DNA of 38,962 nt from Pseudomonas viridiflava (lineage in GTDB: Bacteria; Pseudomonadota; Gammaproteobacteria; Pseudomonadales; Pseudomonadaceae), in NCBI RefSeq assembly GCF_001642795.1, contig NZ_LKEH01000024.1, forward strand, positions 217 through 39,178, read 5' to 3'. Positions 1-8,423 of the stretch are shown here, piece after piece. The number at the start of each line of letters is the position of its first letter. Position 1 is the first letter of the stretch. The translations under genes were made by a program, and so were the position numbers. A model generated the notes under the pieces. It did no database searches. It had not been told where the DNA came from and was given only the letters and a program-made list of their open reading frames with translations.

Positions 1-65
1 ACGAGATCGGCTATCCGTACTGGGATGAAAGCGAGAACCCGGCGTATCGGTTGTTTTTGGGCTGA
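1..65 (+). CDS. ilvA: Threonine dehydratase (biosynthetic), C-terminal end only
   Basis: Only the last 20 codons are present, in the frame starting at base 3 and ending with TGA at 63-65. The peptide has a GYPYWDESENPAYRLFLG tail, which resembles the end of E. coli IlvA (GYDCHDETNNPAFRFFLAG from memory). IlvA deaminates threonine to 2-oxobutyrate in isoleucine synthesis, and this tail would belong to the C-terminal regulatory ACT-like domain. The neighbouring genes (HAD phosphatase, rppH, ptsP) fit the Pseudomonas ilvA neighbourhood. The gene is cut by the window edge. The identification rests on a short peptide and on synteny. Confidence 0.75.
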   Translation, partial: EIGYPYWDESENPAYRLFLG

Positions 66-83
66 GGCCTTAAAGCTGCGTAC

Positions 84-188
84 GCCGGGACGCGGAGCGT
101 CCTGAGCGGCATGCCCACGCGGAGCGTGAGGAACGATCTGTGTAAGGGCTGAAGTTATACCGATCGTGCCCACGCGTGAGGAACGATC
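84..188. repeat. REP palindrome cluster (family A)
   Basis: It contains GGACGC-GGA-GCGTCC (88-102), CACGC-GGA-GCGTG (116-128), and a third degenerate unit with GATCGT and ACGATC ends (162-188). The same modules recur in most intergenic gaps of this window. The cluster fills the gap between ilvA and the DUF2269-like gene, so it may act as a 3' mRNA-stabilising or terminating structure for ilvA. Confidence 0.85.
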
Positions 189-264
189 AGTGTGAGGGCT
201 ATAACCGCTAACGCAGGTCTGACTGCTAGACTCAACCCGCCCGATTCAAGAGGAAGACCCTGCA

Positions 265-693
265 ATGGAACCCGTCACCGCCCTGAAAACCCTGCACATC
301 GCTGCCATCACGCTGTTGCTGCTCAGCGTTCTGTTGCTGGCCAGCGGCGTCATCAAGGTGCGCCTCGAAGGTGATGCGACCATCCAGACCCGTCTGCTCA
401 GGCGTCCATTGCTGTTCTTCTGGCTGCTGATGGCGGTCTGTCTGGCGATTCTGCCGTTCAGCGGCTGGTGGCTGGTACATTCGATAGGTTTGTCGCTGGG
501 GCAGACCTGGGTGTTGGGCAGCAGCGTGCTCTACACGGTGGGCCTGTTCAGCTGGGTATGGCTGGTGGCAAGGCTTAACCGATTGCGCCTCGGGGCGCGG
601 ACCGACAGGCGCGGCTTCACCCTTGCACTGGCGATCATCAGCGTGGTGTGTTTCGTCGTGATCGCCGGTCTGATGGGCTTCAAACCGGCGTAA
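265..693 (+). CDS. DUF2269-like small integral membrane protein
   Basis: This 142-aa protein is made of four hydrophobic segments at about residues 7-28, 47-66, 75-100 and 118-138, joined by short basic loops. The opening KTLHIAAITLLLLS and the GWWLVHSIGLS segment resemble the DUF2269 family of uncharacterised inner-membrane proteins. ATG 265 is preceded by a purine-rich AGAGGAAGA about 10 bases upstream. The gene stands alone between the ilvA-side REP cluster and the convergent HAD phosphatase, with only 12 bases to the stop codon of that gene. No catalytic motif is visible and the function is unknown. Confidence 0.75.
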   Translation: MEPVTALKTLHIAAITLLLLSVLLLASGVIKVRLEGDATIQTRLLRRPLLFFWLLMAVCLAILPFSGWWLVHSIGLSLGQTWVLGSSVLYTVGLFSWVWLVARLNRLRLGARTDRRGFTLALAIISVVCFVVIAGLMGFKPA

Positions 694-705
694 GCACTGG
701 CTGAA

Positions 706-1362
706 TCAGTGACGCAGCGTGATCACCGGCCAGCCGCGTTGTTCGGCTTCGGCGCGCAGTTTCGGATCGGGATCGACCGCGACCGGATTGGCGACTTGCT
801 CCAGCAGCGGCAGGTCGTTCATCGAGTCGCTATAGAAATAGCTGTCCTCAAGGCTGAACGCGTTCTCTTCCAGCCACAGATTCAACCGTGTGACCTTGCC
901 TTCACGGAAGCACGGAATGCCCGTCGTGCGGCCGGTATAACGGCCATCGATCATCTCGCATTCAGTGGCCAGCAGCGTCTCGATCCCCAGTCGCTCCACG
1001 ATGGGTGCCGTCACGAAACGGTTGGTCGCGGTAATCACCACCAGCTTGTCGCCCGCCGCACGGTGCTTGGCGATCAACTCCATAGCCTTGGGCAGCATGA
1101 TCGGTTCGATGCAGTCACGCATGAATTCACGGTGCCATTGCGCCAACTGTTCCATCTCGGTCGCGCCCAGAATCTCCAGTGTGAAGTTCAGGTAGTCGGT
1201 CATGTTTAACGTGCCGGCCAGATAATCCTGATAGAACTCATCGTTACGGGTTTTGTAGGACGCGGTGTCGAGGATGCCGCGACGGCACAGATAATCACCC
1301 CAGGCGTGATCGCTGTCGCCACCCAGAAGCGTGTTGTCGAGGTCGAATAGTGCCAGGCGCAT
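706..1362 (-). CDS. HAD-superfamily subfamily IB phosphatase (SerB-like)
   Basis: This 218-aa cytosolic HAD hydrolase has all four motifs. Motif I is DLDNTLL at residues 7-13, with the nucleophile and acid/base Asp pair. Motif II is the Thr in VVITATNRF. Motif III is the Lys in REGKVTR. Motif IV is [11 protein letters not shown]. The helical cap inserted between motifs I and II is typical of subfamily IB, which includes SerB-like and phosphocholine phosphatases. I chose ATG 1362 because the family begins directly with [11 protein letters not shown]; an in-frame start at 1416 would add 18 residues unrelated to the fold. It is divergent from rppH with a 142-base gap. The substrate cannot be read from the sequence. 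Confidence 0.88.
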   Translation of the reverse strand: MRLALFDLDNTLLGGDSDHAWGDYLCRRGILDTASYKTRNDEFYQDYLAGTLNMTDYLNFTLEILGATEMEQLAQWHREFMRDCIEPIMLPKAMELIAKHRAAGDKLVVITATNRFVTAPIVERLGIETLLATECEMIDGRYTGRTTGIPCFREGKVTRLNLWLEENAFSLEDSYFYSDSMNDLPLLEQVANPVAVDPDPKLRAEAEQRGWPVITLRH

Positions 1363-1504
1363 GCGGTTACTCGCTGAATTAGCTGAAAAAAGAGCATCAG
1401 AATACGAGGTTTTCACAAGTCTTCACATAAGGTGACAAGCCTCGTTGCTGGTTTGATCGCCTTTGTGGAACAATGCGGCGACATGCGTTTGCGAGGTTGT
1501 TGCC

Positions 1505-1984
1505 GTGATCGACCCCGATGGTTTCCGTCCTAATGTCGGGATTATTCTGACAAACGATGCTGGTCAGGTCCTATGGGCTCGGCGTATTAACCAGGATGCC
1601 TGGCAGTTTCCGCAAGGGGGAATCAACCCACAGGAGACGCCGGAAGACGCGCTTTATCGTGAGCTGAATGAAGAAGTCGGACTCGAACGACATGATGTGC
1701 AAATACTTGCCTGCACCCGGGGCTGGTTGCGCTATCGTCTGCCGCAACGACTGGTCCGTACTCATAGCCAACCGCTGTGTATCGGCCAAAAGCAGAAATG
1801 GTTTCTCCTGCGCCTGATCTCCAACGAGCAGCGGGTGCGGATGGATTTGACCGGGAAACCGGAGTTCGATGGCTGGCGCTGGGTCAGCTATTGGTATCCG
1901 CTTGGCCAGGTGGTGACATTCAAGCGCGAGGTGTATCGACGCGCACTCAAAGAGCTTGCCCCGCGCCTCTTATCGCGCGACTGA
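1505..1984 (+). CDS. rppH: RNA pyrophosphohydrolase RppH (Nudix)
   Basis: This 159-aa Nudix hydrolase removes pyrophosphate from 5'-triphosphorylated mRNA and so primes RNase E decay. A perfect Nudix box (GX5EX7REUXEEXGU) runs from GGINPQE to EEVGL at about residues 37-59. The N-terminus after the start, [16 protein letters not shown], aligns with E. coli RppH (MIDDDGYRPNVGIV). I chose GTG 1505, which has a GAGG at 1493-1496, over the upstream ATG 1463, whose extra 14 residues are not family-like. ptsP follows after 21 bases, an rppH-ptsP arrangement seen in many gammaproteobacteria, so the two are probably co-transcribed. Confidence 0.95.
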   Translation: MIDPDGFRPNVGIILTNDAGQVLWARRINQDAWQFPQGGINPQETPEDALYRELNEEVGLERHDVQILACTRGWLRYRLPQRLVRTHSQPLCIGQKQKWFLLRLISNEQRVRMDLTGKPEFDGWRWVSYWYPLGQVVTFKREVYRRALKELAPRLLSRD

Positions 1985-2005
1985 CACGGAGTTCGACCCC
2001 GAGCC

Positions 2006-4285
2006 ATGCTCAATACGCTGCGCAAGATCGTCCAGGAAGTTAACTCCGCCAAGGATCTCAAGGCGGCGTTGGGCATTATTGTGTTGCGCGTAAAGGAGGC
2101 CATGGGCAGCCAGGTCTGCTCGGTCTACCTGCTCGATGCCGAAGCCAACCGCTTTGTACTGATGGCCTCCGAAGGCCTCAACAAGCGGTCCATCGGCAAG
2201 GTCAGCATGGCGCCGAACGAAGGCCTCGTGGGCCTCGTGGGCACGCGCGAAGAACCGCTGAACCTCGAAAACGCCGCCGATCACCCTCGTTATCGCTACT
2301 TTGCCGAAACCGGTGAAGAGCGTTACGCGTCGTTCCTGGGTGCGCCGATCATCCACCACCGCCGTGTGGTCGGGGTTCTGGTGATCCAGCAAAAGGAGCG
2401 CCGCCAGTTCGATGAGGGCGAAGAAGCCTTCCTCGTCACCATGAGCGCGCAGCTCGCGGGCGTTATTGCTCACGCCGAAGCCACTGGCTCGATCCGGGGT
2501 CTGGGTCGCCAGGGCAAGGGTATTCAGGAAGCCAAATTCGTCGGCGTGGCCGGTTCGCCCGGCGCTGCGGTCGGTGTGGCGGTGGTCATGCTGCCGCCTG
2601 CCGATCTGGAAGTGGTTCCCGACAAGACGGTTACTGACATCGCGGCCGAGCTTGCGCTGTTCCAGAACGCGCTGGAAGGCGTGCGCAATGATATGCGCAC
2701 CCTGTCTGCCAAGCTCGCCACGCAGCTGCGCCCCGAAGAGCGCGCGCTGTTCGACGTCTATCTCATGATGCTCGACGATGCCTCGCTGGGCAGTGAAGTC
2801 ACCAACGTCATCAAGACCGGCCAGTGGGCCCAGGGCGCCTTGCGCTCGGTGGTCAACGAACACGTCAAACGTTTCGAGCTGATGGACGACGCCTACCTGC
2901 GCGAGCGGGCCTCGGACGTCAAGGACCTGGGTCGCCGCCTGCTGGCCTATCTTCAGGAAGCGCGGCAACAGGCGCTGGTCTACCCCGACAACACGATTCT
3001 GGTCAGCGAAGAACTGTCGCCGGCCATGCTCGGTGAGGTGCCGGAAGGCAAGCTGGTCGGTCTGGTCTCGGTGCAGGGTTCCGGCAACTCTCACGTCGCG
3101 ATTCTGGCCCGGGCCATGGGTATTCCGACGGTCATGGGCCTGGTGGACTTCCCGTACTCCAAGGTCGATGGCATTGACCTGATCGTCGACGGCTACCACG
3201 GTGAGGTCTTCACCAACCCTAGCGACATCATGCGCAAGCAGTTCGGCAAAGTGGTCGAGGAGGAGCGTCAGCTCTCCCAGGGCCTCGATGCGCTGCGTGA
3301 GCTGCCGTGCGTGACGCTGGACGGACATCGCATGCCGCTCTGGGTCAACACCGGCCTGCTCGCCGACGTGGCGCGTGCTCAGCAGCGTGGCGCCGAAGGT
3401 GTTGGGCTGTATCGCACCGAAGTGCCGTTCATGATCAACCAGCGCTTCCCGAGCGAAAAGGAACAGCTGGCAATCTACCGCGAGCAGCTGGCGGCGTTCC
3501 ATCCACTGCCGGTGACCATGCGCAGCCTGGACATTGGTGGTGACAAGGCGCTGTCGTACTTCCCGATCAAGGAAGACAACCCGTTTCTTGGCTGGCGCGG
3601 CATTCGTGTGACCCTCGACCACCCGGAAATCTTCCTGGTTCAGACCCGCGCGATGCTCAAGGCCAGTGAAGGCCTGAACAACCTGCGCATTCTGCTGCCG
3701 ATGATCTCCAGCACCCACGAGGTGGAAGAAGCGCTGCACCTGATCCACCGCGCCTGGGGTGAAGTGCGTGACGAAGGCACCGACGTGCCGATGCCGCCCG
3801 TGGGGGTGATGATCGAAGTCCCGGCGGCGGTCTATCAGACTCGCGATCTGGCGCGTCAGGTGGACTTCCTGTCGGTCGGCTCCAACGACCTGACCCAATA
3901 CCTGCTCGCGGTCGACCGCAATAACCCGCGTGTCGCCGACCTCTACGATTACCTGCACCCTGCGGTGCTACAGGCCCTGCAAAGCGTGGTGCGAGACGCC
4001 CATGCCGAAGGCAAGCCGGTCAGTATCTGCGGCGAAATGGCGGGCGACCCAGCGGCCGCAGTGCTGTTGATGGCGATGGGCTTCGACAGCCTGTCGATGA
4101 ACGCCACCAACCTGCCGAAAGTGAAGTGGATGCTGCGCCAGATCAACCTGAGCAAGGCCAAGGACCTGCTGGCGCAGTTGATGACCAATGATAACCCGCA
4201 AGTCATCAGCAGCTCGCTGCAACTGGCACTGAAAAACCTCGGCCTGTCGCGGATGATCAACCCAGGGTCCGTGAAAGGGCACTAG
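2006..4285 (+). CDS. ptsP: Phosphoenolpyruvate-protein phosphotransferase PtsP (EI-Ntr)
   Basis: This 759-aa protein is enzyme I of the nitrogen phosphotransferase system. It takes phosphate from PEP and passes it to NPr (PtsO) and then to EIIA-Ntr (PtsN). The domain order is an N-terminal GAF domain (about 1-165), the HPr-binding EI N-domain (about 175-300), the phosphohistidine domain with NSHVAILARAMGIPT (active His near 363), and the C-terminal PEP-binding TIM barrel. The barrel contains RTEVPFM, the SVGSNDLTQY segment and SICGEMAGDP with the catalytic Cys. Length and order match EI-Ntr rather than sugar EI, which lacks the GAF domain. It lies 21 bases after rppH. Confidence 0.96.
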   Translation: MLNTLRKIVQEVNSAKDLKAALGIIVLRVKEAMGSQVCSVYLLDAEANRFVLMASEGLNKRSIGKVSMAPNEGLVGLVGTREEPLNLENAADHPRYRYFAETGEERYASFLGAPIIHHRRVVGVLVIQQKERRQFDEGEEAFLVTMSAQLAGVIAHAEATGSIRGLGRQGKGIQEAKFVGVAGSPGAAVGVAVVMLPPADLEVVPDKTVTDIAAELALFQNALEGVRNDMRTLSAKLATQLRPEERALFDVYLMMLDDASLGSEVTNVIKTGQWAQGALRSVVNEHVKRFELMDDAYLRERASDVKDLGRRLLAYLQEARQQALVYPDNTILVSEELSPAMLGEVPEGKLVGLVSVQGSGNSHVAILARAMGIPTVMGLVDFPYSKVDGIDLIVDGYHGEVFTNPSDIMRKQFGKVVEEERQLSQGLDALRELPCVTLDGHRMPLWVNTGLLADVARAQQRGAEGVGLYRTEVPFMINQRFPSEKEQLAIYREQLAAFHPLPVTMRSLDIGGDKALSYFPIKEDNPFLGWRGIRVTLDHPEIFLVQTRAMLKASEGLNNLRILLPMISSTHEVEEALHLIHRAWGEVRDEGTDVPMPPVGVMIEVPAAVYQTRDLARQVDFLSVGSNDLTQYLLAVDRNNPRVADLYDYLHPAVLQALQSVVRDAHAEGKPVSICGEMAGDPAAAVLLMAMGFDSLSMNATNLPKVKWMLRQINLSKAKDLLAQLMTNDNPQVISSSLQLALKNLGLSRMINPGSVKGH

Positions 4286-4354
4286 AGCCTGCCGATGGGC
4301 GTTCCCATGTTATGTCTCATGGGTATATTCAGCTCTTATCAGCACCGCCGGACT

Positions 4355-4440
4355 GTGGGAGGCGGCTTGCCGACGATGAACGATGACGCGTTCTTTCTGA
4401 TATACCGCGTCGCCTTCATCGCGGGCAAGCCCCCTCCCAC
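4355..4440. repeat. Family B inverted repeat between convergent genes
   Basis: Two 26-base arms (4355-4380 and 4415-4440) are inverted copies of each other at 24 of 26 positions. They have GTGGGAGG at the outer end, GGCTTGCC or its complement inside, and a 34-base spacer. The sequence is unrelated to family A and resembles a GTGGGAG...GGCTTG repeat that I recall as common in Pseudomonas genomes. It sits between the ptsP stop and the convergent NRDE gene, so it could act as a bidirectional terminator. The first 12 bases, GGACTGTGGGAG (4350-4361), recur exactly at 38951-38962. Confidence 0.8.
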
Positions 4441-4450
4441 GGCCCAGTAC

Positions 4451-5197
4451 TCATATCCTCAACTCAACCTCACCCAGCCGCCCACCCTGCGGCCCGAAGC
4501 TGTGTTCGACCATCTGCCCCGTGCCGTCGGCGTTGACGATCAGTACGGTGCTGGCGCGGGTGCCGTAGTTGGGGCTGGCGATGAACACGCTGGACAGCAG
4601 CTTCTCGGTGGCAAGGCCCACGCCGGTTTCAGGCAGATCAGCGTCTGCGGCAGGCTGCGGATCCTTCAGCAGGTCCAGTAATCGTTCGGGCCGAGGGTCA
4701 TCCAATTGCGCTGTCAGTGCTGCTCTGGCCTTGAGCAGTTTGGGCCAAGGCGTGTTCAGGCCTGCGTTGGACAGCCCGTACACGCCTTCGCCCAGCAAGC
4801 GGGGCGTCGGGTTGGTCGAGCTCAGGTAATACAACTGCACTGCGTCACCCGCCAGCAGGTTGAAACCCGTGTACTCACTGGCGCGCGCAGCCATTTCGGC
4901 CACGTAATCCTCGGGCGATTGCTCACCCGCCAGAAACTTAGCCACCAGCTCGCCACGCGAACGCAGGCCCAAAGTCTGGCCCGGATCACGAATATTGGTC
5001 ACAGCGGCAAAGCGCCCCAAGGCACCGATGCCCATCCAGGTGCCGCCAGCTTCGAGGTCTCGCCCTGCATAAACGCTCGGCATGTCCTCCCACTGGCTCA
5101 GTGGCCGGGTAGGGCGCGCATAGAATTCGTCACGATTGGCCGCCACAATCAGCGGCTGGGCCTGAGACGGCCGCCAGGCGAATACGATCAGACACAT
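4451..5197 (-). CDS. NRDE family protein (TANGO2-like)
   Basis: This 248-aa protein starts MCLIVFAW and carries the naming motif VAANRDEFYARPT (about residues 18-30) followed by GGTWMGIG. Both are hallmarks of the NRDE/TANGO2 family (DUF833). The Cys at position 2 could act as an N-terminal nucleophile after Met removal, but that is an inference. The chosen ATG 5197 has an AAGGAG ribosome site 6-9 bases upstream. An in-frame start at 5383 would run through the lgt promoter region and into lgt. The gene is divergent from lgt with a 126-base gap. Bacterial function is poorly known. Confidence 0.85.
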   Translation of the reverse strand: MCLIVFAWRPSQAQPLIVAANRDEFYARPTRPLSQWEDMPSVYAGRDLEAGGTWMGIGALGRFAAVTNIRDPGQTLGLRSRGELVAKFLAGEQSPEDYVAEMAARASEYTGFNLLAGDAVQLYYLSSTNPTPRLLGEGVYGLSNAGLNTPWPKLLKARAALTAQLDDPRPERLLDLLKDPQPAADADLPETGVGLATEKLLSSVFIASPNYGTRASTVLIVNADGTGQMVEHSFGPQGGRLGEVELRI

Positions 5198-5323
5198 TCG
5201 GTTCTCCTTTTTCCTGAACTGTACGCAGCTTTGACCAGTGGCCGCTAGAGCAACCGGCCGGGCTCCGGTAACATGCCCGCCTGATTCAGTCGCCCGCACG
5301 GGCGTTCCAATTGAGGATACGCA

Positions 5324-6136
5324 ATGCTGCCTTACCCGCAGATTGACCCGGTAGCCGTTGCCATCGGCCCGCTGCAAATTCACTGGTACGGTTTGATGTA
5401 CCTGGTCGGCATCGGTGGCGCATGGTTGCTGGCGTCACGTCGCTTGAATGCATTCGACCCGACCTGGACCAAGGAAAAACTTTCCGACCTGATTTTCTGG
5501 CTGGCCATGGGCGTGATCGTCGGCGGACGGCTGGGCTATGTGCTGTTCTACGACCTGTCGGCCTATATCGCCAATCCATTGCTCATCTTCGAGGTCTGGA
5601 AGGGCGGCATGGCGTTCCACGGTGGCTTTGTCGGCGTCATGATCGCGGCCTGGTGGTTCGGCAAGCGCAACGGCAAAAGCTTCTTCCAGTTGATGGACTT
5701 CGTTGCACCGCTGGTGCCGATCGGTCTGGGTGCCGGGCGTATCGGCAACTTCATCAATGCCGAGCTGTGGGGCAAGCCGACCGATGTGCCGTGGGCAATG
5801 GTGTTTCCGCCGTTCAGCGACCCTGCGCAACTGGCGCGCCATCCGTCGCAGCTGTATCAGTTCGCACTCGAAGGTGTGGCACTGTTTATCATCCTTAATC
5901 TTTATGCGCGTAAACCCCGCCCGACCATGGCCGTTTCTGGCATGTTCGCGCTGTTTTACGGCATTTTCCGTTTTGTGGTCGAGTTCGTCCGGGTGCCGGA
6001 CGCACAGCTGGGCTATCTGGCGTGGGGCTGGGTCACCATGGGTCAGATCCTGAGTCTGCCGATGATCATCGCCGGTCTGTTCCTGATCTGGCTGGCCTAC
6101 AAGCGCGCTCCGGCGTCTACCAACGCAGCGGTCTGA
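5324..6136 (+). CDS. lgt: Prolipoprotein diacylglyceryl transferase
   Basis: This 270-aa inner-membrane enzyme transfers diacylglycerol from phosphatidylglycerol to the lipobox Cys of prolipoproteins. It has several transmembrane segments, the N-terminal [14 protein letters not shown] motif, the conserved [11 protein letters not shown] and FHGGFVGV segments, and the Lgt signature [15 protein letters not shown] at about residues 135-150. A GAGGATA Shine-Dalgarno lies just upstream of ATG 5324. thyA follows 52 bases later, the common gammaproteobacterial lgt-thyA pair. The lipobox proteins at 33516 and 34631 are plausible substrates in this window. Confidence 0.97.
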   Translation: MLPYPQIDPVAVAIGPLQIHWYGLMYLVGIGGAWLLASRRLNAFDPTWTKEKLSDLIFWLAMGVIVGGRLGYVLFYDLSAYIANPLLIFEVWKGGMAFHGGFVGVMIAAWWFGKRNGKSFFQLMDFVAPLVPIGLGAGRIGNFINAELWGKPTDVPWAMVFPPFSDPAQLARHPSQLYQFALEGVALFIILNLYARKPRPTMAVSGMFALFYGIFRFVVEFVRVPDAQLGYLAWGWVTMGQILSLPMIIAGLFLIWLAYKRAPASTNAAV

Positions 6137-6188
6137 CACCGAAACGCCGCATGCTCGCGTGCGGCGCTTTCAACAAAGCAGGTGATTT

Positions 6189-7160
6189 ATGAAGCAATAT
6201 CTGGAACTGGTCGCACATGTGATCAAGCACGGGACCTTGCAGTCCAACCGTACCGGCGTGAACACCATCAGCTTTCCGGGTGCGATGCTGCGTTATGACT
6301 TGCAGGAAGGTTTCCCGGCGATCACTACCCGTCGCATGGCTTTCAAGTCGGCCATCGGCGAGATGGTCGGTTTTCTGCGTGGCGTGAGCAATGCGGCCGA
6401 ATTCCGCGAGCTGGGCTGCAAGGTCTGGGACCAGAACGCCAACGAAAACGCTCAGTGGCTGAACAACCCGTTCCGCAAGGGCGAGGATGATCTGGGCGAG
6501 ATCTACGGCGTGCAGTGGCGCAAATGGCCTGCCTACAAGCGCATCGATGCGGCCAATGTCGCCGCGATTGAACTGGCGCTCGGTCAGGGTTATCGCCAGA
6601 TCGCCGAATCCGAAGAAGACGGCCAGGCGTTCGTGGTGCTGTACAAGGCCATCGATCAGATTCGCCAGTGTGTCGACACCATCATCAACGATCCAGGCAG
6701 CCGCCGGATTCTGTTCCACGGCTGGAACTGTGCACAGCTGGATGAGATGGCGCTGCCGCCTTGCCACCTGCTGTACCAGTTGCATCCGAACCCGCAGACG
6801 CGTGAAATCTCGCTGACCCTCTACATCCGTTCGAACGATCTGGGTCTTGGCACGCCGTTCAACCTGACCGAAGGCGCCGCGCTGCTGAGCCTGATCGGTC
6901 GTCTGACGGGCTACACGCCGCGCTGGTTCACCTATTTCATTGGTGATGCCCACGTGTACGAGAACCATCTGGACATGCTCAACGAGCAGCTTACCCGCGA
7001 GCCGTTCCCGATGCCGAAACTGAAAATCTCCGACCGCGTGCCGGAGTTTGCCAAGACCGGTGTGTATCAGCCGGAGTGGCTGGAGCTGATCGAGCCGTCT
7101 GACTTCACGCTGGAAGGGTATGAGCATCACCCGGCAATGACAGCGCCGATGGCGGTTTAA
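6189..7160 (+). CDS. thyA: Thymidylate synthase
   Basis: This 323-aa enzyme methylates dUMP to dTMP using 5,10-methylene-tetrahydrofolate. The catalytic Cys192 lies in [19 protein letters not shown] carries phosphate-binding arginines, and [12 protein letters not shown] and DAHVYENH are the nucleotide and folate contact segments. It is about 59 residues longer than E. coli ThyA (264 aa). Most of the excess lies before the active Cys, at about residues 115-160 ([10 protein letters not shown] to AIDQIRQ), as in some other ThyA lineages. An AGGTGA ribosome site precedes ATG 6189. It probably shares a transcript with lgt. Confidence 0.97.
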   Translation: MKQYLELVAHVIKHGTLQSNRTGVNTISFPGAMLRYDLQEGFPAITTRRMAFKSAIGEMVGFLRGVSNAAEFRELGCKVWDQNANENAQWLNNPFRKGEDDLGEIYGVQWRKWPAYKRIDAANVAAIELALGQGYRQIAESEEDGQAFVVLYKAIDQIRQCVDTIINDPGSRRILFHGWNCAQLDEMALPPCHLLYQLHPNPQTREISLTLYIRSNDLGLGTPFNLTEGAALLSLIGRLTGYTPRWFTYFIGDAHVYENHLDMLNEQLTREPFPMPKLKISDRVPEFAKTGVYQPEWLELIEPSDFTLEGYEHHPAMTAPMAV

Positions 7161-7170
7161 GCCCCGATCC

Positions 7171-7257
7171 TGATCGTTCCTACGCTCCGCGTGGGAATGC
7201 CTCTCGGGACGCTCCGCGTCCGCTCTGGAATGTGACCCAGAGCGTCACGGCTGCAGG
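7171..7257. repeat. REP palindrome cluster (family A)
   Basis: It begins TGATCGTTCCTACGCTCCGC, continues to GGACGC-TCC-GCGTCC (7207-7221), and ends with a GTGAC...GTCAC unit (7232-7248). It lies just after the thyA stop and before the convergent diguanylate cyclase gene, where it may serve as a shared 3' structure. Confidence 0.85.
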
Positions 7258-7301
7258 CCCACGCAAATGGACGCGATCAGTGGGGGGATCAGGCGATCAG
7301 C

Positions 7302-8288
7302 TCAAACCAGAACGATCTGGTTCTTGCCCTGGCGTTTGGCCTGATACATCGCGGCATCGGCGCGGCCGTATAGGGCTTCCAGGCTGTGGTCGTCCTGGGT
7401 CAGGTTGGTCAGGCCCTGGCTGGCCGTGATGCTGAAGGTGCTGGTGCCGCACTGGAAGCTCTGGCGCTGGATCTCGCGTTGCAGGCGCTCTGCGATCTGC
7501 ATGGCCATTTCCGGTGCGCAGCCGGGAAAGACCGCTGCAAACTCTTCACCGCCAATACGTCCGAACAAATCCCCGCGCCTCAGCGCTGAGCGACCGCTCT
7601 CTGCTATGCGCTGCAGCACGGTATCGCCTTCCTGGTGGCCGTAGGTGTCGTTCACCAGCTTGAAATCGTCGATGTCCAGCAGCAGGAAGGCCAGTGGCGT
7701 GCCGTTCAGGCGTGCCAGCTCGAACTCGCGCTGGGCGCATTCGAAGAAGTGGCGTCGGTTGCTGCTCTGGGTCAGGACGTCGGTGGTCGCGAGGCGCTGC
7801 AGTTCATCCTCGAGCTGTTTCTTCTCGGTGATGTCCTCGGCAATGCCCACCACGACCAAGCGCTGCGCATCATCGGTCTGGCGACTGACGAAGCACTTGT
7901 CGCTCAGCCAGCGCACTTCACCGTCGGCGCGGATGATGCGGTATTCGCGGTCTTCAATGGCGCCTTTCTCGATCACTTCGCTCAGGCTGCGCTCGGCGTA
8001 GTTGAGGTCATCCGGGTAGATGCTGTCGCGCCACTCGCCATAATCGGCCAGCAAAAGCCCTGCAGAGCGCCCAAAGATGCGCTCGTAGGCCGGGCTGACG
8101 TAAATCATGCGCTGGGTTTCCCAATCGAACGCCCAGAGCACAGCGTTGACGCTGACCAGCAGCGAACTGAACAACTGTTCACGCTCGCTCAGACGCGCCA
8201 CCTCTGCCTGTGCATGCATCAGGGCCAGCAGGGTTTCAGCGGCGGCGGGCATTTCTGTAGCGGAGGTGACAGGGCTTTGCTTTTCCAT
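7302..8288 (-). CDS. PAS-GGDEF diguanylate cyclase
   Basis: This predicted 328-aa soluble protein has an N-terminal coiled region, a PAS/PAC sensor (about 45-160, ending VVGIAEDITEKKQLEDEL), and a GGDEF domain. The active site is GGEEF near residue 245. The RRGD sequence exactly five residues earlier is an RXXD inhibitory I-site, so product inhibition by cyclic-di-GMP is expected. It should condense two GTP into c-di-GMP. The usual DxLTGLxNRR entry motif is altered to DVLTQSSNRR, which is unusual. ATG 8288 is chosen because the longer in-frame start at 8402 adds a Cys- and Arg-rich stretch unlike the family. It lies 135 bases downstream of desA on the same strand. Confidence 0.9.
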   Translation of the reverse strand: MEKQSPVTSATEMPAAAETLLALMHAQAEVARLSEREQLFSSLLVSVNAVLWAFDWETQRMIYVSPAYERIFGRSAGLLLADYGEWRDSIYPDDLNYAERSLSEVIEKGAIEDREYRIIRADGEVRWLSDKCFVSRQTDDAQRLVVVGIAEDITEKKQLEDELQRLATTDVLTQSSNRRHFFECAQREFELARLNGTPLAFLLLDIDDFKLVNDTYGHQEGDTVLQRIAESGRSALRRGDLFGRIGGEEFAAVFPGCAPEMAMQIAERLQREIQRQSFQCGTSTFSITASQGLTNLTQDDHSLEALYGRADAAMYQAKRQGKNQIVLV

Positions 8289-8388
8289 AAGGCGACGTCT
8301 CAAGCAGCGCGCAGCCAGTGCTTGCACGCTCTCCCATTCACAGCGGGAAAGACGATCAGATGTTTTAAAAGGGGGGAAGTTCCGAAAC

Positions 8389-8413
8389 CGGCATGCCCGC
8401 AAGGGGCACGCCG
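8389..8413 (-). terminator. Hairpin downstream of the desaturase gene
   Basis: On the minus strand, just past the desA stop, CGGC and TGCCC arms pair with GGGCA and GCCG around a short loop with one internal mismatch. No immediate T run follows; there is a C-rich then T-rich stretch further on. It is either a weak terminator or an mRNA 3' stabiliser between desA and the cyclase gene. Confidence 0.4.
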
Positions 8414-8423
8414 ATCAACGGTG

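Noticed and set aside
1970..3958. A 662-codon open frame on the minus strand opposite ptsP
   Set aside because: It is His-, Gln- and Arg-rich with no domain, and lies wholly opposite a strongly recognised ptsP. Long antisense frames of this kind are a by-product of GC-rich codon use.
4295..4681. 128-codon plus-strand frame between ptsP and the NRDE gene
   Set aside because: It runs through the inverted repeat and then opposite the NRDE coding sequence, with no family resemblance.
7171..7257. A rho-independent terminator after thyA
   Set aside because: The hairpins are REP units and have no T run, so a classical terminator is not supported, although they may act in 3'-end processing.
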